From: Pseudomonas reidholzensis
Lineage (GTDB): Bacteria > Pseudomonadota > Gammaproteobacteria > Pseudomonadales > Pseudomonadaceae
Assembly (NCBI RefSeq): GCF_900536025.1
Contig: NZ_UNOZ01000030.1
Coordinates: forward strand, 248,001-312,000
Length of the DNA: 64,000 nt
Direction of reading: 5' to 3'
The position numbers were made by a program, and so were the translations under genes. Below the pieces are notes generated by a model that saw only the letters and a program-made list of their open reading frames with translations, searched no databases and was not told the origin of the DNA. Positions 27,607-36,110 of the stretch are shown in pieces; the stretch's first letter is position 1, and each line of letters begins with the position of its first letter.

Positions 27607-29052
27607 ATGTCTGAACAACCCGCCTCACTGAGGTCATTGCTTTCCGGTTTCAGCCAAGCTCATCAAGGGGCTGGCTATTTCCATTCGCTGCGTTACGTTC
27701 ACCAGGACAGCGTCAGCCTGTCGGTGAGCCGCAACGTGATTGATCCCCCGCGTCGCCAGTCCAGCCGGGGGGTAATGCTCTGCGTGCGGGTCAACGGCAA
27801 CGAGGCCTTTGCCGCGACCAGCGACCTGACCGTGCGCGGGCTGGCGCTGGCATACGACCAGGCACTGATGCTGGCCAGGGCGATCGGCAGCCATGCCTTG
27901 TTGCACCAGCCGGCGCAGCAGGGCGCGGCCTTCGAGGCCAGTTACCGCTCGCCGGGCGCTGGCGCGCCGTTGCCCGCAACCGGCGATTGGCTGGAGCTGT
28001 TGCGCAGTGAGTCGGCACGGGTGCCGCGCCACGACAAGCTGGTCAACTGGTCGGCCGGGCTGCGCATCGTCGATCGTCAGCAACTCTACTACGACAGCAC
28101 GGGCAGCGAGATCGCCAGCCACAAGCAATTGCTCTTGCCGCGCCTGGATGTGACCGCCTTCGATGGCCGTCAGAGCCAGCGACGGACCTGGGGAATTTCG
28201 CGTCAGGGGGGCACTGAGCTGGTGCAGGGCTCAGGTTTCATCGGGCAGATCGAGCAGGTCGCCGACCAGGCGTTGCAGCTGCTCGCTGCGCCCAATACGC
28301 CAGAAGGCCCGCGTGACCTGCTGCTGTTGCCTGACCAGATGATCCTGCAGATACATGAATCGATCGGCCACCCGCTGGAACTCGATCGCATACTTGGCGA
28401 CGAGCGTAACTTTGCCGGCACCAGCTTTGTGACCCAAGACATGTTTGGCAGTTACCAATACGGCTCGCCACTGCTCAATGTCAGCTTCGATCCGCATGTA
28501 ACTGATGAATTGGGCAGCTACAGCCATGACGACGAAGGGCTGCCGGCGCAAAAGCATCTGTTGATCGAAGCTGGAGTGCTCAAAAGGCCGCTGGGGGCAG
28601 CTTTGTCCCAGGCACGCAGCGGAATGGAGGGGGTGGCCAACAGCCGCGCCTGCGACTGGAACCGGCCCCCGATCGACCGCATGGCCAACCTCAATATCGA
28701 GCCCGGCGACCAGAGCCTGGCGCAGATGATCGGCACTATCGAACACGGGATTCTCATGGCGACCAACCGCTCCTGGTCCATCGATCAGGCCCGTAACAAG
28801 TTTCAGTTCGGCTGCGAATGGGGGCAACTGATCGAAAACGGCAGGCTGGCGGGGGTGGTGAAGAACCCCAATTACCGCGGCATCTCCTCGCAGTTCTGGC
28901 GCAAGCTGAGCGCCGTCGGCGACCGCTCGACCCTGCAGGTGCTGGGCACGCCCAACTGTGGCAAAGGTGAGCCCAATCAGTCGATCACCGTCGGGCACGC
29001 GTCGCCGGCCTGCGTGTTCGATCAGATCGATGTGTTCGGGGGGCAAGCCTGA
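27607..29052 (+). CDS. TldD-family zinc metalloprotease
   Basis: A 481-residue protein with the TldD catalytic motif HESIGH (HExxxH; H250, E251, H255) and a late cysteine in GTPNCGKGEP (C451) at the place of the third zinc ligand in the family. TldD works with TldE as a heterodimer that degrades unfolded peptides and matures or inactivates ribosomal peptides such as microcin B17. It lies 17 bp after the peptide-importer ATPase, in the same transcription unit. The housekeeping tldD/pmbA genes of Pseudomonas normally sit elsewhere, so this is probably a second, specialised pair. Confidence 0.88.
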   Translation: MSEQPASLRSLLSGFSQAHQGAGYFHSLRYVHQDSVSLSVSRNVIDPPRRQSSRGVMLCVRVNGNEAFAATSDLTVRGLALAYDQALMLARAIGSHALLHQPAQQGAAFEASYRSPGAGAPLPATGDWLELLRSESARVPRHDKLVNWSAGLRIVDRQQLYYDSTGSEIASHKQLLLPRLDVTAFDGRQSQRRTWGISRQGGTELVQGSGFIGQIEQVADQALQLLAAPNTPEGPRDLLLLPDQMILQIHESIGHPLELDRILGDERNFAGTSFVTQDMFGSYQYGSPLLNVSFDPHVTDELGSYSHDDEGLPAQKHLLIEAGVLKRPLGAALSQARSGMEGVANSRACDWNRPPIDRMANLNIEPGDQSLAQMIGTIEHGILMATNRSWSIDQARNKFQFGCEWGQLIENGRLAGVVKNPNYRGISSQFWRKLSAVGDRSTLQVLGTPNCGKGEPNQSITVGHASPACVFDQIDVFGGQA

Positions 29053-30383
29053 TGAATCATCAACACTACCGCCAGTCGTTCGACCAGCTGCACCGGTGGC
29101 TGCAAGGTCGACTCGAGCAGGACGAGCATTTTTCCCTGGGCTACAGCGCCGAAGCGTCGCACTTCATACGGTTCAATCACGGCCAGGTGCGCCAAGCCAG
29201 CCAAGTCGCTCAGATCGAGGTCAGCCTGCGCCTGATCAGCAAGGGGCGTCATGCCAGTGAAGCACTGAGCCTGACGGGGGATCCCGGCACTGACCAGGCA
29301 CGCCTGGAAGAGGCGCTCGGGCAGTTGCGAGCCGTGGTGGCGATACTGCCTGCCGACCCGTATTTGCAGTTCGATCAGCAGGCCTTCAACAGCAGCCGCG
29401 AAGCGCAGGGGCGTCTGCCCAGCGCCGAACAACTGATCGAACACGTCTCAGCCCTGAGCGAAGGCCTGGACATGGTCGGTATCTATGCGGGCGGCCCGAT
29501 GTACCGAGGCTTCGCCAGTTCATGGGGAAGCCACGGCTGGGACGTCGCGATCAGCGCCAGTCTGGATTTCAGCCTGTTTCACGGCAACGGCGAAGCGGTC
29601 AAGATCACCTATGCGGCTAGCCACTGGGATACCGAGGCCCTGGCAGCCCAGTTTGCCCAGGGTCGCGAGCAACTCACCCACCTGGGCAAGCCGCGCAAGA
29701 CCCTTGCGCCCGGGCAATACCGCGCCTACCTGGCGCCCGCCGCAGTCAATTCGCTGATCGCTGCGCTGCGCGGCGGCCTTTCTGCGCGCGCCCTGCATAC
29801 CCGGCGTAGCCCGTTGCAAGCGTTGCAACTGGGCACGGCCAGGTTGTCTGCGCACTTCAATTTGAGCGAGCAAGCGTCTGCGGGCCTGGAACCGTTGTTC
29901 AACAGCGAAGGCGGGGTGCGCCAGGATCAAGCGCTGATCGAAGCGGGCCAATTGGTGGGCCAATTGGTCAGTACCCGCTCGGCCCGCGAATATGGCTTGC
30001 AGGCCAATGGCGTCGACAGTCATGAGTTGCCTTCGTCACTGGTCCTGGGCGGTGGTGACCTGCCGTCCGCGGAGGTGCTCAAGGCCCTGGGCACCGGCCT
30101 GTACATCGGCAATCTCTGGTACCTGAACTACTCGGATGTGGGCACGGCGCGCATCACCGGCATGACCCGCTTCGCCAGCTTCTGGGTCGAGGACGGCGAA
30201 ATCGTCGCACCGATCGACACCATGCGCTTTGACGACAGCCTGTACTCGATATTCGGCGACAAGCTGCTGGCGCTGACCCGTGAGCAGACCTTGCGCATCA
30301 GCACCCGCACTCATCTGCAGCGCGATGCCCAGACGGTGCTGTTGCCCGGGGCGCTGATCGAGGGTCTGACCTTGACCCTGTAA
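29052..30383 (+). CDS. TldE/PmbA-family partner protein
   Basis: A 443-residue TldE-like protein that lacks the HExxxH motif, as expected for the non-catalytic partner. Characteristic stretches include HFIRFNHGQVRQASQVAQIE near the N-terminus and the C-terminal SSLVLGGGDLPSAEVLKALG and IGNLWYLNYSDVGTARITGM. Its ATG overlaps the TldD stop (TGATG), so the heterodimer subunits are made in a coupled way. A strong hairpin follows 7 bp after its stop. I infer that it acts on peptides brought in by the upstream receptor and ABC transporter. Confidence 0.87.
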   Translation: MNHQHYRQSFDQLHRWLQGRLEQDEHFSLGYSAEASHFIRFNHGQVRQASQVAQIEVSLRLISKGRHASEALSLTGDPGTDQARLEEALGQLRAVVAILPADPYLQFDQQAFNSSREAQGRLPSAEQLIEHVSALSEGLDMVGIYAGGPMYRGFASSWGSHGWDVAISASLDFSLFHGNGEAVKITYAASHWDTEALAAQFAQGREQLTHLGKPRKTLAPGQYRAYLAPAAVNSLIAALRGGLSARALHTRRSPLQALQLGTARLSAHFNLSEQASAGLEPLFNSEGGVRQDQALIEAGQLVGQLVSTRSAREYGLQANGVDSHELPSSLVLGGGDLPSAEVLKALGTGLYIGNLWYLNYSDVGTARITGMTRFASFWVEDGEIVAPIDTMRFDDSLYSIFGDKLLALTREQTLRISTRTHLQRDAQTVLLPGALIEGLTLTL

Positions 30384-30389
30384 GCCTGC

Positions 30390-30425
30390 GGTCAAGCCCC
30401 TGAAACCCGTTTCAGGGGCTTGACC
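30390..30425. terminator. Strong hairpin, probable terminator or RNA-stabilising stem
   Basis: A perfect 16-bp inverted repeat (GGTCAAGCCCCTGAAA, loop CCCG, TTTCAGGGGCTTGACC) immediately after the TldE stop. There is no T run after it, so it may end transcription weakly or mark the 3' end of the import operon. The aldolase gene starts about 95 bp later. Confidence 0.7.
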
Positions 30426-30520
30426 CTCGTCCATCCACCTGCTGCAGCCGCTCCCTGACCGCCGTCAGCGGTTTCGGCTGCCCACACACCACTGCCGAGG
30501 CACAAACAAGGGTCTATTGC

Positions 30521-31345
30521 ATGCGTCATACACGGTTATTTTCTCAGTCCACCTATAGCCTTCCCCAGGACAACAATCGCCTGACCCTGCGCGAGCCTAC
30601 GCGCCACCTAGACCCCCTGCAGGAGCGCCTGCATCGCAAGCAGCGGCTGGCCGCCTCATACCGGCTGTTTGCAGCGCTCGGTTTCGAGGTGGGCATAGCC
30701 GGGCACTTCACCGCACGTGACCCGGTTGAAACCGACCATTACTGGATCAACCCGCTCGGCGTGCCATTCTCGCAGATCTGCGTTTCACATCTGCTGCGGG
30801 TCGACGGCGCGGGCCAGGTGGTCGAGGGCGATGGGGTGCTCAATACCAGTGCCCTCGAGCTGCACTATGACCTGCAAAAAGCACGGCCCGACGTGGTCGG
30901 GATCGCTCACGTGCATGGCTTTCACGGCCGCGTCTGGTCGTCGCTGGGCAAGCTGTTCCAACCGATTACCGCCGAGTCGGCGGCGTTCGTTGACGACCAG
31001 GTGATCTTCGAGCGCCACGCATTGCGCGCCACCGACGGGCGCCTTGAGCGCAACCGCGAGCGCGTCAGCGAGGCGTTTGTGAAAACCTTTGCACAGCACC
31101 ACCTGCTGTTCTGGCAGAACCATGGCTTGTGGACGGTGGGGCAGAGCGTCGAAACCGCCGCCTGGCGCTGCATCCTCGCCGATGACACCGCACGTGCACA
31201 CCTGTTGGCGTACTCGGCCGGTACGCCGGTGATACCCGACCTCGATGCCGGGTCGGACGCCGCTGGCAAAGAATTCTTCGCCTGGTTGAATTTCCTTCCG
31301 CTGTGGGACCGGATCTGTCGCGAGCAACCGGACTTGCTCGACTGA
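30521..31345 (+). CDS. Class II aldolase/adducin-family protein
   Basis: A 274-residue protein. The family features are GIAGHFTARDP, then HVHGFH (metal-binding His pair) and FWQNHGLWTVG, which supplies the third His. Such proteins cleave or decarboxylate hydroxy-keto compounds with a divalent metal, but many family members have other roles. The gene follows the TldE hairpin and precedes the flavin monooxygenase by 37 bp, so it is either the first gene of a second unit or part of a read-through operon. Substrate unknown. Confidence 0.8.
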   Translation: MRHTRLFSQSTYSLPQDNNRLTLREPTRHLDPLQERLHRKQRLAASYRLFAALGFEVGIAGHFTARDPVETDHYWINPLGVPFSQICVSHLLRVDGAGQVVEGDGVLNTSALELHYDLQKARPDVVGIAHVHGFHGRVWSSLGKLFQPITAESAAFVDDQVIFERHALRATDGRLERNRERVSEAFVKTFAQHHLLFWQNHGLWTVGQSVETAAWRCILADDTARAHLLAYSAGTPVIPDLDAGSDAAGKEFFAWLNFLPLWDRICREQPDLLD

Positions 31346-31382
31346 GCCGCGCTCAACGCTGCAGACACTCAAGGAGTAGTAC

Positions 31383-32717
31383 ATGAGCAACCCGCACAAA
31401 CAGATGATCCTTGGCGCGTTCATTCCCAGCGCCGGCTACATGAGCGCTGTCTGGCGTCATCCTGAGGCGCAGAGCGATCTGTTCCGCGACTTCGAGCACT
31501 TTCGCCGGGCCGCACAGACGCTGGAAGACGCACGCCTGCATGCCGTGTTCTTCAACGATGCCGTCAATGTCGACGCCGACAAGGCCTCGCTGGGTGGCAG
31601 CCCGACCAGCGTGCGCTGGGACCCGCTGGTGTTGCTGCCAGCACTGGCCATGACCACCCGGCGCATTGGCCTGATCGGCACCGCCAGCACCACCTACAAC
31701 GAGCCGTACAACCTGGCGCGAAAATTTGCCAACATCGACCACCTGAGTGGTGGCCGGGTGGGCTGGAACCTGGTGACTTCGCTGGGGGGCGGCGAGAACT
31801 TCAACCTTGACGCGCACGTCTTGCACGCCGACCGCTATGCCCGCGCCGAGGAGTTTTATGACGTGGTCACCGGGCTGTGGGACAGCTGGCAGGATGACGC
31901 CTTCGTGCAGGATAAACAGGCCGGGCGCTTTGTCGATGCGCAGAAAATGCACGTATTGAACCACCACGGCGAGCATTTCCAGGTACGCGGCCCACTCAAT
32001 GCCCCGCGCCCGGTGCAAGGCTATCCGGTGATTGCCCAGGCCGGCTCCTCCGAAGCGGGGTGTGCGCTGGCGGCGCGTGCCGGGGAGTTGATCTTTACCG
32101 CCCAGCACACGCTGGAGCAGGGCCAGACGTTCTACCGTGATATCAAACAACGCGCGCAGGCGTTAGGCCGCAACCCCGACCACCTGAAGATACTCCCGGG
32201 GGTGTCGCCGATTGTCGGGCGTACCCTGGCTGAAGCCCAAGCGCGCTACGACCACCAGCAATCGCTGCTGGACCGACCCGCCTTCTTGCGCTCGATTTCG
32301 CGCTTCGCCGGGCTGGGCTTCGACCTGTCCGAGCTGCCGTTCGACTCGCGCGTCCCGTTGCCGCTCGAGCCGGCCGACACCAATGGTCACAAGAGCCGGC
32401 AAAAACTGATTGTCGATCTGATCCACCGCGAGCGGCCCACGGTACGCGAGCTGTTCAACCAGCTCACGGCGGGCGGCCACCGAATACTGATCGGCACACC
32501 GCAGAGCATCGCCGACGATTTCCAGGCGTGGTTCGAGGGTGGCGCAGCCGACGGCTTCAATGTCATGTTCTCCGGCCTGCACCAGGGCATTACCGATTTT
32601 GCCGAGCGGGTGGTCCCGGAGTTGCAGCGCCGCGGGCTGTTCCAGCGGGAGTATCAGGGCCAGACGCTGCGCGAAAACCTCGGCCTGCCTTTCATTGCCA
32701 ACCGTCACACCCTTTGA
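31383..32717 (+). CDS. Flavin-dependent monooxygenase, NtaA/SnaA/DszA type (luciferase-like)
   Basis: A 444-residue LLM-class enzyme. Family patterns include the early GAFIPSAGYMSAVWRHP, WDPLVLLPALAMTTRRIGL, ARKFANIDHLSGGRVGWNLVTS and the late LIGTPQSIADDFQAWFEGGAADGFNVM. Relatives oxidise chelators (nitrilotriacetate), dibenzothiophene sulfone, dimethyl sulfide or streptogramin side chains, often breaking C-N or C-S bonds with FMNH2 from a separate reductase. No reductase gene is next to it. A sulfurtransferase follows 13 bp downstream, hinting at a sulfur-containing substrate; that is inference. Confidence 0.86.
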   Translation: MSNPHKQMILGAFIPSAGYMSAVWRHPEAQSDLFRDFEHFRRAAQTLEDARLHAVFFNDAVNVDADKASLGGSPTSVRWDPLVLLPALAMTTRRIGLIGTASTTYNEPYNLARKFANIDHLSGGRVGWNLVTSLGGGENFNLDAHVLHADRYARAEEFYDVVTGLWDSWQDDAFVQDKQAGRFVDAQKMHVLNHHGEHFQVRGPLNAPRPVQGYPVIAQAGSSEAGCALAARAGELIFTAQHTLEQGQTFYRDIKQRAQALGRNPDHLKILPGVSPIVGRTLAEAQARYDHQQSLLDRPAFLRSISRFAGLGFDLSELPFDSRVPLPLEPADTNGHKSRQKLIVDLIHRERPTVRELFNQLTAGGHRILIGTPQSIADDFQAWFEGGAADGFNVMFSGLHQGITDFAERVVPELQRRGLFQREYQGQTLRENLGLPFIANRHTL

Positions 32718-32729
32718 GGGATCAGCCCC

Positions 32730-33578
32730 ATGCCTACCTACTCGACCTTGATCAACCGCCACGCACTCGAGGCCCTGCTGCGTGAAGGGCCCGCGCCCGC
32801 GGTCTTCGATTGCAGTTTTGACCTGGCGGACCCTGAAAAGGGTGAAATCGCCTATGCCCAAGGCCATCTGCCCAGCGCCCAGTACCTGCACCTGGGACGT
32901 GACTTGAGCGGCCCCAAGACGGGACACAATGGCCGCCACCCCTTGCCCGATCGCGAGGTGCTTGCCGCGCGATTGCGTGAACTCGGCCTCCAGCGTGGCC
33001 AGCAAGTGGTGGTTTACGACGCGCAGGGCGGCATGTTTGCAGCCCGCGCCTGGTGGCTGCTGCGCTGGTTAGGCCACTCTGCGGTCGCGGTACTCGACGG
33101 TGGACTGCCTGCGTGGCAGGCCGCAGGCCTCGCACTGCCGAGCACGCCAACGCCGGGCGACTTTGTCAGCGCTGAGGCGCTGGTGGCCAGCATTGATCGG
33201 GTGGCGTTACTCGAGAGCGTGCGGCACCAGGGGCCGTGGGTGATTGTCGATGCCCGTGCGGCCGATCGTTTTCGTGGAGAGAATGAGACGCTGGATGCAC
33301 GTGGCGGGCACATTCCAGGAGCCCGTAACCGGTTTTTCCGCGGCAATCTCGCAGAGGACGGCCTGTTCAAGCCGGCGGCCGTTCTACGCGACGAGTTCAA
33401 GGCGTTGCTCGGCGACACCGACGCGCGCCAGAGCGTCCAGCAATGCGGCTCAGGCGTTACCGCCTGCCACAATCTACTGGCCCTGGAAATCGCCGGCATG
33501 CGCGGCGCATCGCTGTACCCGGGGTCATGGAGTGAGTGGAGCAGTGATCCCGACGCGCCGATCGAAACCGCCTTATAA
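32730..33578 (+). CDS. Two-domain rhodanese (SseA-like sulfurtransferase)
   Basis: A 282-residue protein of two rhodanese modules. The first lacks the catalytic Cys (DAQGGMFAARAW), as is normal. The second carries C239 in the active loop CGSGVTAC, the six-residue loop style of 3-mercaptopyruvate sulfurtransferases (CGSGVTA). It would move sulfane sulfur from a donor to a thiol or cyanide. It begins 13 bp after the monooxygenase gene and converges on the LysR gene with a 6-bp overlap. Together they suggest handling of sulfur released from the imported compound. Confidence 0.87.
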   Translation: MPTYSTLINRHALEALLREGPAPAVFDCSFDLADPEKGEIAYAQGHLPSAQYLHLGRDLSGPKTGHNGRHPLPDREVLAARLRELGLQRGQQVVVYDAQGGMFAARAWWLLRWLGHSAVAVLDGGLPAWQAAGLALPSTPTPGDFVSAEALVASIDRVALLESVRHQGPWVIVDARAADRFRGENETLDARGGHIPGARNRFFRGNLAEDGLFKPAAVLRDEFKALLGDTDARQSVQQCGSGVTACHNLLALEIAGMRGASLYPGSWSEWSSDPDAPIETAL

Positions 33579-34463
33579 ACATGAAATGGTCGTTTTGAGA
33601 AACTCGCAGAACCAACGCTGAGCGGAACTATCACCGCTGTGCTCATGCCAGTGCAGGCTGACCTCGAACGCTGGCACGGTAAACGGCAGTGCCAGGGTCT
33701 TGAGGCCATTGCGCTCGGCATATACTGATGCCACGCGCTGCGGAAGGGTCACCAGCAGGTCGCTGGAGGAGATGATTTCTGGCAGCACGCTGAAGTGCGG
33801 AACCCGCAGGCTGACCGTCCGTTCGATACTCGCTTCGCGCAAGCGGTCCTCGACAAAATGGTGCCCCGTGCCCGCCGACACGACCACGTGGCGCTCCCCC
33901 AGGAACTGCTCCATCGACAGGGTCGTACCGATGCGTGGGTGGTCACTGCGGGCCATGCATACATAGTGTTCGACAAACATCAGCTCGCACTTGGCCTGAA
34001 CCGGAAGATAACTGCGGTTGCACACCGCAGCATCGATCTTGCCGGTTTTCAGCCACTCGTCCAGGCGGTCGATCTCGAGCTGAATCACTTCGAGTTCAAC
34101 CAGCGGCGCCTGCGCCTGCAAGCCGCGCAGCACATGCGGCAGGAAAAACACCTCGCCCAGGTCAGACAAGGCCAGGCGGAAGCGGCGGGTGGAGACCTCG
34201 GGCTCGAACTTTCGCGTCAGGGCCACCGCGCGCTCGATGTCGGTCAGTGACGACCTGAACGAGCCGTACAACTGCGACGCCAGGACCGTAGGCTGCATGC
34301 CATCGCGGGTGCGCTTGAACAAGGGGTCTCCCCACTGATCTCGCAGCCGGCCCAGGGCGTAGCTGACGGAGGGCTGGGTCACGTGCAGGCGTTCGGCTGC
34401 ACCGCTGACACTCCCTGTCTCGTAGATGGTGACGAAGACGCGGACGAGATTGAGATCGATCAT
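33573..34463 (-). CDS. LysR-type regulator, candidate controller of the mandelate regulon
   Basis: A 296-residue LysR protein with the N-terminal helix-turn-helix MIDLNLVRVFVTIYETGSVS followed by GAAERLHVTQPSVSYALGRL. ATG 34463 starts the conserved first helix; the frame continues about 20 codons upstream without a ribosome site. It is transcribed away from the AAHS transporter. A 48-bp element between them recurs in the mdlC-mdlY control region, so this protein is the best candidate for the regulator that binds both. The effector would then be mandelate or a product of it; this is inferred. Confidence 0.88.
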   Translation of the reverse strand: MIDLNLVRVFVTIYETGSVSGAAERLHVTQPSVSYALGRLRDQWGDPLFKRTRDGMQPTVLASQLYGSFRSSLTDIERAVALTRKFEPEVSTRRFRLALSDLGEVFFLPHVLRGLQAQAPLVELEVIQLEIDRLDEWLKTGKIDAAVCNRSYLPVQAKCELMFVEHYVCMARSDHPRIGTTLSMEQFLGERHVVVSAGTGHHFVEDRLREASIERTVSLRVPHFSVLPEIISSSDLLVTLPQRVASVYAERNGLKTLALPFTVPAFEVSLHWHEHSGDSSAQRWFCEFLKTTISCL

Positions 34464-34468
34464 AGTTG

Positions 34469-34516
34469 AATAGACATGGCTTATTTTGATTTCAAAAATA
34501 TATCTATTTGATCTAT
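34469..34516 (-). promoter_or_regulatory. 48-bp composite operator, copy 1 (LysR/transporter intergenic)
   Basis: Read on the minus strand: ATAGATCAAATAGATA, 24 bases, TGTCTATT. The same two boxes with the same 24-base spacing occur at 42346-42393. The length and two-box layout fit a LysR recognition plus activation site. It lies 6 bp upstream of the LysR start codon and about 90 bp upstream of the transporter, suiting autoregulation and activation of the transporter. Confidence 0.65.
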
Positions 34517-34604
34517 CAGGCAACTGTCCATAACGTTGTACTCGAAAGGGCGGCCGGCGACTCGCTTGCCTGCCTCACACAAAAAAACAACAAGAGTACA
34601 TGCC

Positions 34605-35945
34605 ATGCAACGCATCAACGCCGTCGAGATTCTCGACTCCGCGAAGCTCAGTCGTTTTCATTTCCTGCTGGTGTTCTGGTGCTCCTTCATCATGCTGTTC
34701 GATGGCTATGATCTGGTCATCTATGGCTCCGTGCTGCCTCACCTGATGACCGAATGGAACCTGACCCCCGCAGAGGCCGGGATGCTGGGCTCCAGCTCCA
34801 TGCTTGGGATGATGTTCGGTGCAGTGATCCTCGGTACCAGCGCCGATCGACTTGGCAGGCGCCCGGTGATCCTGTTCTGCGTTGCGCTGTTCAGCGTGGC
34901 GGCTTTTATCAACGCCTTCGCCTACGACGCCACGACCTTCGGCATCTGTCGGTTTCTGACCGGTGTAGGGCTGGGCGGGGTGGTCCCCAACCTGGTGACC
35001 ATTCTCAAGGAAATGGCGCCCACCCAGTACCGCAATCGGCTGATCAACCTGATGCTCAGTTTCTTCGCCGTGGGTGGCCTGTTGTCGGCGCTCGCCGGCA
35101 TGTACCTGATTCCTCTGCTGGGCTGGCACTCGCCGTTCTACATTGCCGGGCTGTCGTTGCTGTCGCTGCCCTTGCTGTACAAGACCTTGCCTGAGTCAGT
35201 TGCCTACCTGGTCCAGCGCGACCGCCAGGAACAGGTGGCCAAGCTGCTCAAGCGGATCAACCCGGCCCACCAGCCTACAGGGCCGGTCCGCTACCAGGTC
35301 GAGACGGTGAGCAATACCGCCGGCACCGCCATGGCGTCGCTGTTCAGTGATGCACGCGCTGTTGCCACCTTGATGGTGTGGGTCGCGTTCGGCATGTGCA
35401 TGTTGATGGTCTACGGGCTGAATACCTGGTTGCCCAAGCTGATGAACAGTGGCGGTTACCCGCTGGGGTCGAGTATTGCGTTCCTGCTGGTGATGAACAT
35501 CGGTGCGCTGATTGGCCAGCTTGCCAGCGGGTTCATCGCTGACCGCTGGGGTTGCAAGCCGACGTTGCTGCTGTTTTTCGCACTTTCTGCAGTGTCGATC
35601 TCGCTGTTGGGTGTGCGTCCCGGCCCGGCAACGCTGTACCTGATCCTGCTGATCGCCGGCGGCGCCACCGTTGGCTGCCTGTCGGTGGTGCATACCCTGG
35701 CCGCCGATATCTATCCGGCCGTTGCGCGCTCGACGGGCGTGAGCATGGCCGCCGCTGTCGGGCGCTGCGGGGCCGTTGCCGGTCCGCTGCTGGGGGGCTA
35801 CCTGTTCAGCCTGAGCCTGCCGTTCGAACAGAACTTCCTGTTGTTCGGCCTGCCCGGTGTGGTGGCGGTGATCGCCGTGCTGATGATTGCTCAACGTCAT
35901 GCCAACCGGGTGCCGCTGGATACCCACGCCAAGCAAGGCGCCTGA
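34605..35945 (+). CDS. Aromatic acid:H+ symporter (AAHS family MFS), probable mandelate transporter
   Basis: A 446-residue, 12-helix transporter, the size of PcaK/BenK. The AAHS features are present: FWCSFIMLFDGYDLVIYGSV in helix 1 with the DGYD motif, and GTSADRLGRRPV in the loop after helix 2. ATG 34605 was chosen over an upstream in-frame start because the conserved N-terminus begins there. It sits in the mandelate gene block, so mandelate or a related aromatic acid is the likely cargo. The operator shared with the mdl genes supports co-regulation. Confidence 0.87.
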   Translation: MQRINAVEILDSAKLSRFHFLLVFWCSFIMLFDGYDLVIYGSVLPHLMTEWNLTPAEAGMLGSSSMLGMMFGAVILGTSADRLGRRPVILFCVALFSVAAFINAFAYDATTFGICRFLTGVGLGGVVPNLVTILKEMAPTQYRNRLINLMLSFFAVGGLLSALAGMYLIPLLGWHSPFYIAGLSLLSLPLLYKTLPESVAYLVQRDRQEQVAKLLKRINPAHQPTGPVRYQVETVSNTAGTAMASLFSDARAVATLMVWVAFGMCMLMVYGLNTWLPKLMNSGGYPLGSSIAFLLVMNIGALIGQLASGFIADRWGCKPTLLLFFALSAVSISLLGVRPGPATLYLILLIAGGATVGCLSVVHTLAADIYPAVARSTGVSMAAAVGRCGAVAGPLLGGYLFSLSLPFEQNFLLFGLPGVVAVIAVLMIAQRHANRVPLDTHAKQGA

Positions 35946-35998
35946 TCGCGCTCGCACCATCCCGTGCAGGTCTGTAGCTCGCCTGTACACGGGTCTTT

Positions 35999-36026
35999 GG
36001 CGCGCCGGCAGTCGCGCCTTTTTTTA
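35999..36026 (+). terminator. Rho-independent terminator after the transporter gene
   Basis: GGCGCG, loop CCGGCAGT, CGCGCC, then TTTTTTTATT. It lies 54 bp after the transporter stop and 85 bp before the porin gene, so the porin probably has its own promoter or depends on read-through. Confidence 0.75.
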
Positions 36027-36110
36027 TTCCTGCACAGGGTCCTGCTGCGTTCGCGGCACGGCCCGCTGCACCCGAAAACTCGCACACAAGAATAATTCGG
36101 AGTGGGTTGG

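Noticed and set aside
27607..30383. Regarding TldD/TldE as the housekeeping pair
   Set aside because: Kept as probable second copies because they lie in the importer transcription unit; whether others exist cannot be seen from this window.
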